Shown one piece after another: positions 35,518-46,216 of a stretch of 64,000 nucleotides of DNA (the stretch's first letter is position 1; every line of letters begins with the position of its first letter). This DNA comes from Glandiceps talaboti (lineage: Eukaryota; Hemichordata; Enteropneusta; Spengelidae). The translations under genes and the position numbers were made by a program. The stretch lies in assembly GCF_964340395.1 (NCBI RefSeq), contig NC_135550.1:1054001-1118000 (forward strand). The letters run 5' to 3'. The notes beneath the pieces are model-generated. The model was not told where the DNA came from. It saw nothing but the letters and a program-made list of their open reading frames with translations, and did not search any database.

Positions 35518-35891
35518 CTGCTTTTTTAAAAATAAACAAAAACAGCTGTAAGTTGAATATGAAGATGAATCTAAAAAATAATTAATCTTCCCATAAAAAC
35601 GGTACATCACATACATCTTGGCAAGTAATTTTAGACTAAACTGTCGATTGAGCGGTCTAAATTACCGGGGTGGTTCAAATTTGAACCAGGAATTTAAATT
35701 TTAACCAAAAGAAAAATAGTTCACGCAGACAACATTGCCCTTTGGAGGCCATGGTTTGATTTTTGCAAACGATCATTCAGCTTCGTAAGTTCAGTATGAA
35801 CAATCTTGCACGAGGCGAAAAATGCAAAATAAGGACACTGTAACAGTTAATTTTAACCATTCATAAATTTTTATACATATATAATTCTTAC

Positions 35892-36089
35892 CTTAGAACA
35901 GACATACTTGTGTTTATTGATTTTGTCGGTATTTAGTTGGTAGTGTGGTCTGCCACACGCCTTTATCCACCGCAGACATTTTTCTTGTTGTGTTTTCGGT
36001 TTGGGGAATGGTACAAAGTGGATAGTAGGTTGGGTGCCCAGATACCGCTCATCTGATTTGCACGTACCCCAAGCACATCTTTTCAACAT
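35892..36089 (-). pseudogene. THAP zinc-finger exon 1 (transposase relic)
   Basis: ATG at 36089 opens a 66-codon exon ending at a GTAAGA donor. Visible THAP features: MLKRCAWGTC (the first Cys pair, C-x4-C), FVPFPKPK, CLRWIKACGR (conserved Trp within a C...W..aCgR motif), and HKYVCSK, completed by HF in the next exon to give the C-x2-H pair. THAP domains bind DNA in both host proteins and P/ISL2EU-type transposases. The coiled-coil and DDE remains downstream on the same strand favour a transposase origin. The exon is intact and could still be spliced to something. Confidence 0.8.
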
Positions 36090-36280
36090 TTTCGCCTGAA
36101 CTGTTGCAAAAACACAGCTACAAACAGGAACGGCAATACTGCAGCGCAATCACGTACGTGTCGTACATTCACCAGTACAGTGTCGATCAATGTGGGACAA
36201 AATGGTGGCTGTATCCAAGCATGACTTTGACGAGTTGTGATTGGCTAAGAGTTCTGTTTGATTGACAGGAGTGGAACCAT

Positions 36281-36742
36281 GAATAGGTGTTCATTTGCTG
36301 AATTACTATCTAGTTGCCTATCCAACCCTGTTGTTACTGTTGCAATATACACAACCATTTCACTGTGGTCATATTGCTAGGTATATTTGCGTACATTTTT
36401 TGAATGTTTATTCATGCGTCTAATAATCCCTGTTGTTGTCTTTGTAATATATGTGATCATTTGGCTGTTGCTATGGGTGTTGTCATGTTGCTAAGCAAAT
36501 TTACATACATATTTTGCATGTTTACCCACTCGTCTATTAATCCCCTTGTTATCTTTGTGAAATACACCACCACTTGGCTGTTGTGGGTATGGGTCATGGT
36601 ATGGGGTATGTGCATACATTTTTTGAATGTTTACTCACTTGCCTACCAGATGATGTTATTTGACCAAAATACACTGCCATGTGGCTGTTGCTCAGGGCAT
36701 GGTCATGGTTGCTAGGGCCAACTCTTTCAAAAATTTTTAAAG
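36281..36742 (+). mobile_element. Family A element, 5' part (A6, split by E2)
   Basis: Begins ATAGGTGTTCATTTGCTGAA, the 5' region of A4 minus its first ~90 bases, and contains four degenerate GGCTGTTGCTATGG units. It breaks at AAAATTTTTAAAGA where E2 begins; the rest of the same element resumes at 39219. Confidence 0.75.
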
Positions 36743-39218
36743 ACAAGCGACCTATCGGTCAGAATAGCTCCGCTGTTTTTTTTTTAATTTAATTTTTTAT
36801 TTTGGTGACATGTAGAAGTGGTTCAGGTCTTCAGCTCTTCGAGTCACTATGCAGTTTTGTTTTAGCGATGCAATAAAGTGGTTAGTGGTTTCATATGATG
36901 TCTCACTATAAAACACATTTTACACAGAAGTTGGTAATGTATTGTACTTTTATACCATAGTCACCATTTTATAACAAAAATCTACTGTTATGAAAAATTG
37001 CACAAAATCTCAGAAAAAAAATGACTGGGAAATGCACACAAGAAAAAGAAAAAAAGAGGATTTTGAGGTTGGGTATAAGTAATTCCAGTGTCTTACAGCT
37101 GTAACCCTGGAAAATTTTAATGAAGAATGAACTAAACTAGGGATCTAAAATAATTTTGAGGCAATTTGAATTTCAATTTTCTAACAAATTTACAAAGTCA
37201 ACAACATTCAACTTGTTCTAGTTGTGGTAGATATATATAGGGAAGAAATGTAGAAATGTCGCCATCTTAGTTTCCGTACGGCGACAATCTCAAGTACCCG
37301 GAAGAGAGTCATTCTCAGCCATACGTTACAGTGGTAACACTCGTTCATGTTTGGTTACCTTTCACAAAGAAAACACAACGAAATGGTTGAAATGATCTTT
37401 TTTTAATTTCTTTTCATCACAACAACAAAATCTGCGTGATCAAAAGTGTTGTAAACTAAACCAGAAAGAATTATCGGACTGGCTAAACTTCCCGATGAAC
37501 TGGAAGGTCCTACTACTTCCAAGTAAGCCTCGATAGTACTATAGTACGTGAGAAAATCGTCTCAAACTAGCGATACAACTTTCAAAATATAACTTGACAT
37601 GTCTTCATTTGTTAGAGTTATACAATTCAAGACGGGTTTTCACTCGAAAACAACAATTCTGTGAATAATGACAGTGACACTCTGAACGCAGCGATTTCTC
37701 GGACGATGTTACCACTGTAACGTATGGCTGACAACGACTTGCTTCCGGGTTAGTCCCTCGTGCATACGGGTGGATTGTCGGCGATTAATACATACATGTA
37801 CATCGTCTGATATTTTAATTCACAGTGTTTTTTGTGACCGGCACCTGTCAGCAGACTCTGCCATTTTTTTCATCATTCCATTGTATTTAAACCTTGTACT
37901 TGACATTTCGCAATATTTATAATTCTCAACAAAATACCTCAACATGCCTCACTTCGCTCGTACTCAAAGCAGCCCCGCACGTAGTCCTGCTTGCATACGG
38001 AGGAATTCGGGACTCGATTCTGACAATTGTCCCTCCCCCTCCGGTGTTTAGAGTCAAGTCAGTAATACAGACTCGTGCACCCGAGGACTACCCCGCGCGG
38101 TATGATCACTGACACTGATGACATGATGAGAGAGAACCTTTTCGGATTTACATGTAAAACGGGGAAAGATACGCAAAACATAATGCAAAGTCTGAAGCCA
38201 AATTAAAGTTGTAATTATTTTAATTATTTTTACTTGCCAAATATTTGCATTTTGGAAAGGCAAGACACGTTCATGTCGTTTAACTTTACATGTGAACTGT
38301 CGGCCATATTTAAACTTCAACCGCATGCCTGGCATGCCCTTCCTTACGCAAGTTGTCTGAATTCTGGTTCACTGTCATTCCAAATTGCACGACAATATAG
38401 AATTAACCACAAGTTACATGTTATCTGAAAACATCACACTTTTATAGTGGGTCTGAAGTGTGATTTTAGTGAGTACTAAGAACGTCCTGTGTTGATACTC
38501 AAAATACTTGCTGTGGAAAATCGCTCGGTCGAATGAGGTCACCTTCAGCTTCTGGTCGAATCAGGATAGAGTATGCAAATGAGGATGTTGCGGACTGGCT
38601 GATAATGGAGAAGGGTGCAGAATTGGATTTGAAGTTTACAACCCTGTTTCGAACAAACGCTTGTCATTTGGGCGCCCAATGCGTAGAATTATGACTATAG
38701 CACATATTACATTGCTTGTTTGACGTCAATAGTGTCTTTTGAAAAGTGGCAGTTTACTTAAAGTCTCGTCGACTGATTTCCAATATGGCGTCGGTCATTA
38801 TGCTCATTAACATATTCATTTTTTTTTCAAATTACAAAAAAAAAATCATAAAAAATAAAAATGAGGATGTGCTGACTTGAAATTAACAAATCTGAGTAAG
38901 CTACCCCCTGCGCATCAACACGCCAGATATCAAAGCAATCTAATAAGAGGTTTTCAAGGAGTTGATGAAAATGACATTTTATGAAAAAAAATCATAAAAA
39001 ATTGAAAATGGCACAGATCAACTTGGCATGAACAAATCTGAATAGCCTCCCCCCAGGGAACATGCACACCAAATATCGAAGAATTCCGACTGTCACTTAT
39101 GGAGTAGATAGTAAAAATATAAAAGTTTGACGGACACCCATGATTCACTCTACTCTCTATACCTCAATACCCACCTATACCTAAAGCTACGCTTTCAGCT
39201 TTCGCTGACAGCGGAGCT
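36743..39218 (+). mobile_element. Family E element, long copy (E2)
   Basis: Same ends as E1: ACAAGCGACCTATCGGTCAG with AATAGCTCCGCTG at the 5' side, and the hairpin arms AGCTACGCTTTCAGC / GCTGACAGCGGAGCT at 39184-39218. It is about 900 bp longer than E1, mainly because of ~330 bp at 36865-37190 and a different segment at 37790-38570. It also carries the conserved inner inverted repeat (37260-37785). It inserted into family A copy A6. Confidence 0.75.
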
Positions 39219-39748
39219 AAAAATATCCAGAATAACACTTCTAGAAACATCACACAAACATTCAGTCTCACTGACAAAGTACTTTTTGAAATATAAGATT
39301 TTGACCAAAATTCACATTTTTACACCTAATTTGCATAGCACTGATGAGATCATTATATGCTTAGTATTTCTTCATCAATAAAACTCCAGATGCATCCCCA
39401 TTACATTTCAGCCCAATCTGCTCAGTAGTTCTGGAATTAAAGATGTTTTACTAAAAAGACACATTTTTAGCCCTAATTTGCATACCACTAATGGAATCAT
39501 CATTTTGTGAACACTTCTTAATCTAAACACCCCTAAGAATGATCCCACCAAATTTCAGACCGATCTGCCCAATAATTTTGGAGTTTAAGTTTTTTGACCA
39601 AAAATCACTTTTTTTTTACCCAAATCACACGCTGATGATAAAATAATGTTGATTTGAACAATTTCCCAACTAGACACACAAGGTAATACACCCACCAAAT
39701 ATCATTGCAAGCGGTCCAGTAGTTTTTTATTTTAAGTTGCTTACACAC
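39219..39748 (+). mobile_element. Family A element, body (A6 continued)
   Basis: Picks up exactly where 36742 stopped: AATAACACTTCTAGAAACAT, then the conserved body to TTTTAAGTTGCTTACACAC, where F1 begins. The terminal tract and hairpin follow after F1 at 41046-41116. Confidence 0.75.
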
Positions 39749-41045
39749 CAGGGTTCGTACACTTAAAGCAAAACAAAATTCCAGGACTTTCCAGGGGTTT
39801 TTCGTCAGTTTTCCAGGGGTATCTATATTGAATTTTGGCCATTTTCCAGGGGTGTTGACACTAAAGTATATTTTTTGAATGACATCTATTTGTCTGATGT
39901 GGACGAGAAAAAATTATCAACAGTTCCCATAATATGTCACAAAACATTTTAAAGACAATCGACACTCTGCAAGACGTTGGTTTCAAAACCCCGTTTGTAC
40001 GCTAAGATTAACGGAGAAACCGCTGTCCTAAGTAGCCGTTTCGTCAAGCTGTTGCATTGATCGTGTAAGATTGAGTCGCAGCATTCGTCAGTCTAATTCA
40101 GACATATCCAGAAAAATAAACTAAAAACTCAAGTTTGTCCTTGTTATTGTATGGTTTGATGTTACTAGATTTATAAGTCACCTAAAATATTTTTTTTCTT
40201 CAAAATTTTGAATGAAAACGTCATTTACGTAACAAAATTTTGAGCTATGAATAACTGAATACATTCATCGCTTGCGTCTCGATGTTTATATACGGATGCC
40301 ACGAGTTGCGGAACATCGCGATTTCTCAACTTGACCATTGACGAATGTTACTGTACCGACTACATAAAACAGTAGTTTATTCTTTTAGAACATGTAACAC
40401 AAATCCCCATTTATCGACGACATAAAAGTCACAACCGTACTTCCACAACCCGGAAATTCAACTGCACTTCCCTTGGCCCTAGTATTACCATGTCTGAGCT
40501 TGTAGTATGTCGACTCGTGTGCCGAACTTGTAACAATTTCTAATCGAGGTTGATGATGCTTTGATACTCGCTACAATGTTACGATAATCTTGTTAACAGA
40601 CCTACTGTTACCCCTGGCTGGGATTGTTACAATATCATGTCCCTGAAATGACGACTGGGAGATGGAGTAGCAATATACGCAAGATCGCAACAAACACTGC
40701 GACGCTCATTCAGTGTACACTAGGCACGGTCTGTGGGGGCAAAGTGTCTCGTGGAACGATCGTTTGACTGTCTGGGTTTAATCGGCGTGAATTTTGATTC
40801 ACCACCGTGGCGAAAGACTTTGAAAATATTTTCGCCATTTCACATTTACGAGATTCAGAATCATATGAATGGGTGGCACGAGCACAGACATGACGATCGT
40901 CAATATTAATCGATCGATTGATCATGATCATTTTCCAGGGTTTTCCAGGGGTAGGGCGCATTTTTCCAGGGTTTTTCCAGGGTTTTCCAGGGAGGGTTTG
41001 GAATTCCAGGGTTTTCCAGGGTTTTCCAGGACCGTGCGAACCCTG
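39749..41045. mobile_element. Family F: non-autonomous CAGGGTTCG-terminated element (F1)
   Basis: The ends are inverted: CAGGGTTCGTAC at 39749 and GTGCGAACCCTG at 41045. The element is flanked by ACACAC on both sides, though the host sequence is itself a CA tract. Both ends are rich in TTTTCCAGGG phrases. The interior (40060-40680) matches F2 and F3. No transposase is encoded. CAGGG termini are typical of hAT elements, and the larger element at 41607-51172 has similar ends and a transposase relic, so it is a likely parent family. Confidence 0.7.
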
Positions 41046-41116
41046 ACACACACATGCACACAGACACTTTGCCATGCCTACATAGCACTACTGAACCTTA
41101 TCAGTTCAGTTGTGCT
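41046..41116 (+). mobile_element. Family A element, 3' end (A6 continued)
   Basis: ACACACACATGCACACAGAC, then the terminal hairpin with arms TAGCACTACTGAAC and GTTCAGTTGTGCTA around TTATCA, then AAAA. It completes the element begun at 36281. Confidence 0.8.
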
Positions 41117-41395
41117 AAAAATGACCAAGACAAGAATATTCTCAAAGACATATTCATTATGGGAGGTTTAGTCTGTATGTCCTGGGGTTTCTGTGGGAAA
41201 ATCGAAGTGTAGTAACGTACTGGTAAGCCCATGAGAAAATATGTGTGGGTGAGTTGAACGAGTCATCACAGGACTTCTGCGTTTGCCAAACATGCAATCG
41301 CTCTATCATTAAGGGATATCTGATGGATTCATGCGAGTACAGGTTGAGTTTAATGTTGAACTGTACATGCATGTAGATACTGATTGTTTACATAC

Positions 41396-41559
41396 CTATC
41401 ATTAATGAATGTCCATGCCATCTGGACCAGCTTTTGTATCTTGGCTATATCTCCTTTGATTCGTTTGGCATATTTCAGTAAATAACCATATGGATGATCC
41501 ACTTGTAAATCAAACTTAATAGTTTGTAGAAGAATTCTTTCAAATGTCATGATCTCTTC
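41396..41559 (-). CDS. CCNK: Cyclin K exon, end of first cyclin fold
   Basis: A 164-base exon (CTGTAACAATGG side acceptor, GTATGT donor on the minus strand) encodes [37 protein letters not shown] and [15 protein letters not shown]. This is almost the textbook cyclin K segment between the two cyclin folds. It continues in phase 0 from the exon at 51759 (FGEDPK|EEIM) and leaves two bases that pair with the exon at 21776. Cyclin K activates CDK12/CDK13, which phosphorylate the RNA polymerase II tail in the nucleus. That role is known for the family, not shown here. Confidence 0.95.
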
Positions 41560-41739
41560 CTGTAACAATGGCAAACAGACAAAAGTAACTATGGGACTAG
41601 ACCAGGGTTCATACACACAATGTCAAATAAAATTCCAGGGCTTTCCAGGGGTTTTTCATGTTTTCCTGGGGTATTCGGAGCATATTTCCAGGGCTGTTGA
41701 CCAGTGAAATACATTTTATTCGTCAACAAACAGGCCTTT

Positions 41740-42791
41740 TAGTGCACATTTCTTACCATCTACGATTTCATTCAGTTCCTGTATTTTATCATCCAAATCA
41801 GAAACCACAGATTCTATTTCAGTTTGTTTTTCTTTAGCAGTTCTTCTCAAACTATTTGACTTGGCTATAAGTGTTATCTTCCCTGTATTTTCAGCTTTCC
41901 CGGCTTATTGGTCTGCAGATTTGATCAACTCCTCTACATAGATTTCAAGCCTTTTCTTCTTCTTCTTCAGTCCTTCAATGTCTGAAACTAAGTCCTTCCT
42001 TTTTCTGCTAGTTGCTGCACTCCCTCTCTCTCTTTTGCTCCTCAAGAAAGGTAGAATACCTTTGTCTTGCAGAGCCTGCAGAAGCAAGAAGTTGTGAGGT
42101 AATCTGTACATTCTGTACACCACCAACACTTGCTACATGGTCATATATGAGACGTTGTGCAACTAATGATTTGTCATGAAGGTTTTCCACTTCAACCTGC
42201 TAGTTCACTGAAAAACCTACTTCAACAGTTGCCTGTCCATGAGATATGAGCAGAAGATTCGTCACAACTTTCCACAACTGCATAAAGTGTGGATTTGTAA
42301 ATTGTTGCCATAGATTCGAAAAACGGAACATCAACTCTGCTGTTATCATCATATGGGTCAAAGTCCTTGAATGAAGAGTTGTTGGTTGCTACAGTAGTGT
42401 CAATAAATTCTTCAAACTGTTGAAGTATGACATCAGATGCAGTGGCACCACCTGTCACTTGTCCAGCTTCTACTGAGGTAGTGAGAAGCTTTCTCATTCT
42501 CTGGTGGCATTTCTCTTAAGCTGAGGCAAGCTGTCCAGGGTCAAGACATGACATGGCTCTTGCCAGAGGGTACTTCAGTGGAGATTTATCCAGAAGCTTG
42601 GTGGCAGTTTTCAGTAAAAAGTCTCTGCATTCCATTCTAAGCTGAACTACCTGTCTGTCACTAATGGTAACTTGACTACTCGGTGCTCTCAACTTCTTGA
42701 GTTCCTGTTCGGCAGCAAAGCCAAGGTCTGTCTTGGGGTAATTAATGAGGATCTTCTGATCTGTTAACTCTTTCACCACCACTGGCCTCAT
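41740..42791 (-). pseudogene. Transposase C-terminal half (BED/hAT-like), degenerate
   Basis: Minus-strand text with stops and frameshifts: KELTDQKILINYPKTDLGFA, QVVQLRMECRDFLLKTATKL, LDKSPLKYPLARAMSCLDP, MRKLLTTSVEAGQVTGG, SFKDFDPYDDNSRVDVPFFE, a short ERGFSVNKQVEVENLHDKSL stretch, SLVAQRLIYDHVASVGGVQN, and a Lys-rich coiled coil (RKRKDLVSDIEGLKKKKKRL). I recognise this series from uncharacterised repetitive genes of aquatic animals; ERGFS resembles the hAT dimerisation motif. Breaks: TAA near 42520, a stop near 42225, frameshifts near 42190 and 42060, and TAA at 41905. It is not functional. Confidence 0.6.
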
Positions 42792-42799
42792 GGGATTGT

Positions 42800-43755
42800 T
42801 TGTTCTCCACCAGCCCCCTCACTAACATAAGGTGAGAGTGAGTGGTATGCAATCAAAATGATACGAAAATACTTTGAATTGCCCAATCTTTGAAAATTAT
42901 GTATCGTTTTACTGGAAAATAAATTGTCTATATCATACTTACAAATACATATATTCAAATATCACATTCACAACTGAAAGTTGGGTTAAAATAATAAAAT
43001 ATTGGTAAAAAAACATGTTGTTCATTTATTGACATATCATAAATAAACAAAACATTTATATTGCAAACAAAATTGAAAATACCAACATTTATGTTTCTAC
43101 AAAAATTCTATATACATGTACTGGTTAAATGGTCAAAACTGTAGAAAGTTTGGCAGAAAATGTTATTTTTATTCGTATAAAATTTGAACGAAAATAATTA
43201 ACGGCTCACTAATCTGATTATGACGCAATAGTCGGTCCCACATTGGCAATGAAAGGGACAAAAATATAAAAATAAAAGTCGTCGCCCAATACCTTCTGAA
43301 AAATCAGTTTGTGTAATTATTATATCATTATTTGATAGAACAACAAAAAATTATCACCAAATTTATGCTCAAAATCAGTAAAAAAATGCCCACAAGTTGG
43401 TAGTATACTAGTCTGAATCGGGACGCCAAAAAGCGTACCCAGATAACCAAATACGCAGTCGGGACTTAGAAGTTACGTTACGATAATCTCATCCTTCCAT
43501 ATACTGCGTCAAGTTCACTCAGTCATCTATCATAGTCAAAATTGAGTGGAAATTTCTACGAACAGGACTGTTATTTACATTGTAATCTACATTAGGGGAG
43601 ACAGATTTTGCTTCAGCGATGTTGAAATTTGAATTTTACATTGAAAAACACACATAAAAAATCCGATTTAAAAATCGCCCGTATCGTGCGTAAGTTTCCC
43701 TCCACTGACCTCTACACATTGAGCTAGTACAAATACAAGTCATTACCGAGTCAAC
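42800..43755. other. No supported gene (interior of the 41607-51172 element)
   Basis: AT-rich, presumably introns of the transposase relic. Nothing recognised. Confidence 0.4.
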
Positions 43756-44893
43756 AAGTCATTGATAATGACATAGTCCCCGCTATAATTGGGTTTTAAG
43801 GAATTATCACTACTCTGATCACGCAACAACATTTGTGAACCTAAAACAAACAGACTTAGATATGTTGTGTGTGCTTGTTGGACATGGAATATGCCTCCAA
43901 CAATAAAGGATTGGTTGGTTATGGGGGATCATATCACGATGAAAATGGAGTCTGAGTTATGGACATGGAAAATTCACAAACAAAATGGCTGCCAGGCAGC
44001 CATATTGGATCGTATCACGACGAAAATGTATATGCACATGTATGTCATAGAACACTGTCCTAATACCAACTTTGAATGAGATCTGTTTAAGTATGTCTGA
44101 GTTATGGCTTTGGACATGGAAAATTCACAAACAAAATGGCTGTCTGGCAGCCATATTGGATCGTATCACGACGAAAATGGATATGCACATGTATGTCATA
44201 GAACACTGTCCTAATACCAACTTTAAATGAGATCTGTTCAAGCATGTCATGGCTTTGGACATGGAAAATTCACAAACAAAATGGCTGCCAGGCAGCCATA
44301 TTGGATCGTATCACGATGAAAATGGATATGCACATGTATGTCATAGAACACTGTCCTAATACCAACTTTGAATGAGATCTGTTCAAGCATGTCTGAGTTA
44401 TGGCTTTGGACATGAAAATTCGCAAACAAAATGGCTACCAGGCAGCCATATTGGATCGTATCACAATGAAAATGGATATGCACATGTAATGCACATGTAT
44501 GTCATAGAACACTGTCCTAATACCAACTTTGAATGAGATCTGTTCAAGCATGTCTGAGTTATGGCTTTGGACATGAAAATTCACAAACAAAATGGCTGCT
44601 AGGCGGCCATATTGGATCGTATCATGACAACAATGAATATGCACATGTATGTCATAGAACACTGTCCTAATAATTGAGGGCGCTTCGAAGAAGGTGGACG
44701 TGCTTTCTTGGAGCTCCCGCAAAAGAAGTCAATTTGTGTTAATGTAGCAGTCTAAAGTAACTTCTTTGAGGGTTTTTGCCGAAGTACCGTTACTATATAT
44801 ACAAGTGTTGTGGCAGAAGTCATTTCTGAGAAATGTAATTGTTCATGAACGATTATTACTGTACGACGAAGTGGAGTCAGAACGGAAACCAAG

Positions 44894-45802
44894 ATGGCGG
44901 CAACCAGGACGAGCACGAGACGTGGAAGTGCAAGTTCAACTCATGGCAAGTCAAAGACAAAAGAGACAGTGGATAGAACAGTGCAAGAATGTGGTACTTG
45001 TAGGAAAATTGTGAAGGATGATGTTCCAGCATTGGTATGTGGAGTTTGTAATTTTTGGCACCATATCAGATGTGAAAACATCTCAAGAACGGTATACGAT
45101 TTTCTCAGCGAAAACGCAAATGATGACGAAGGTCCAATACACTGGTTCTGCCGGAAATGCAATTCGTGTGCTGTTAAAATGATGTCAAAAATTACAGCCA
45201 TGGAATTGAAGCAGTCTGAAATGCAAAGCGAGTTACATAAATTGAGTGGTTCGGTCAACAGTTTGGAACACAACCTTGATAGTATGCAGTTATGTGTTGA
45301 CGATCTGAAAGGTAACGTCTCAGGCGTTGTGTTAGAAGAATTAGAGAAGGAAAAAAGAAGATGTAACGTCATAATACGGAACTGTACGGAAATGCAAGGA
45401 AGAGATGACCTTACTGTTATTCAGGAAATCTTTGAAGAGATTGAATTACCTGGAGAGACAATACAAATAACCGATATACAGAGACTTGGCATAAATCGTG
45501 GTGAAAACTACCAGAGGCCTATTAGAGTTAAGTTTCCATCGCCAGATGTGAGATATAAAGTGCTTAAAAAGGCATATAAACTTAAAGACAGTAGTACAGA
45601 GGAATTCCAGAAAATATACATCTCACCAGATTTAACAATGCAAGAGCAAGATAAAGATAGAAAATTGAGACTAGAGTTGAAACAGAGAAGAGAAGCAGGA
45701 GAAGTACACTTGAAGATAAGAAAAGGCAGGATAGTAGATTTCTCAGCTGCTACTGCCAGTCAAGTATCAAAAAATACCGCCAATGGAATCATCCCGTCAT
45801 GA
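44894..45802 (+). CDS. LINE ORF1: PHD finger, coiled coil, RNA-binding region
   Basis: The start ATGGCGGCAACC (44894) is the first in frame after the 5' region. Residues ~33-90 form a PHD-type zinc finger: CGTC, CGVC, HHIRC (H-x2-C) and a final FCRKC. Residues ~95-150 have a helical heptad pattern (MELKQSEMQSELHKLSGSVN). Residues ~153-235 resemble the RRM of LINE ORF1 proteins (RRCNVIIRNC, RPIRVKFPSPDVRYKVLKKA), and ~240-285 the C-terminal domain (KIYISPDLTMQEQ, LRLELKQRREAGE). ORF1 proteins bind the LINE RNA. The last nine or so codons and the stop come from an inserted family A element at 45776, so the native C-terminus is lost; a plausible original stop lies at 46150 or nearby. Confidence 0.88.
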   Translation: MAATRTSTRRGSASSTHGKSKTKETVDRTVQECGTCRKIVKDDVPALVCGVCNFWHHIRCENISRTVYDFLSENANDDEGPIHWFCRKCNSCAVKMMSKITAMELKQSEMQSELHKLSGSVNSLEHNLDSMQLCVDDLKGNVSGVVLEELEKEKRRCNVIIRNCTEMQGRDDLTVIQEIFEEIELPGETIQITDIQRLGINRGENYQRPIRVKFPSPDVRYKVLKKAYKLKDSSTEEFQKIYISPDLTMQEQDKDRKLRLELKQRREAGEVHLKIRKGRIVDFSAATASQVSKNTANGIIPS

Positions 45803-46035
45803 ACAAATCTTACTTTACACCCCCTTAAGAATGTTCCCACCAAATTTCGCACCAATCTGCCCAGTAGTTTCTGAGTTTAAGTTTTTTGACCAAAAATCAT
45901 TTTTTGACCCAAATCACACACCTGTGATGCGATCATTTTGATTTAAACAATTTCCCAACTAGACACCCAAGGTAATGGACCCACCAAATATTGTGGCAAT
46001 CGGTTCAGCGGTTTTTGACTTTAAGTTGTTTACAC

Positions 46036-46069
<34 letters not shown>

Positions 46070-46115
46070 GCCGGGCGATCCCTATAGCACTACTGAACCT
46101 CAGTTCAGTTGTGCT
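45776..46115 (+). mobile_element. Family A element inserted in the LINE, internally deleted (A7)
   Basis: Starts with the diagnostic ACCGCCAATGG and jumps at once to the 3' body (AATCATCCCGTCATGAACAA), continuing through a (CAGA)n tract (46037-46068) to the hairpin arms TAGCACTACTGAAC / GTTCAGTTGTGCT and an A run. It is ~340 bp against ~1.4 kb for A4. The A runs at both ends (45769-45774, 46116-46120) hide the exact target duplication. It marks family A activity after this LINE copy, or its source, was made. Confidence 0.85.
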
Positions 46116-46216
46116 AAAAACTAAACAGAGGATCGTCAAATATTGTAATTAGATATGGAAAGAATACCCCGTCAAGGGAAGATGTAAATAATGTAAATAT
46201 ATTTATTCATCCAAGT

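Noticed and set aside
40710-41088. Minus-strand frame rich in GKPWKTLE repeats
   Set aside because: It arises from the TTTTCCAGGG phrases at the right end of family F, and F2 breaks the frame.
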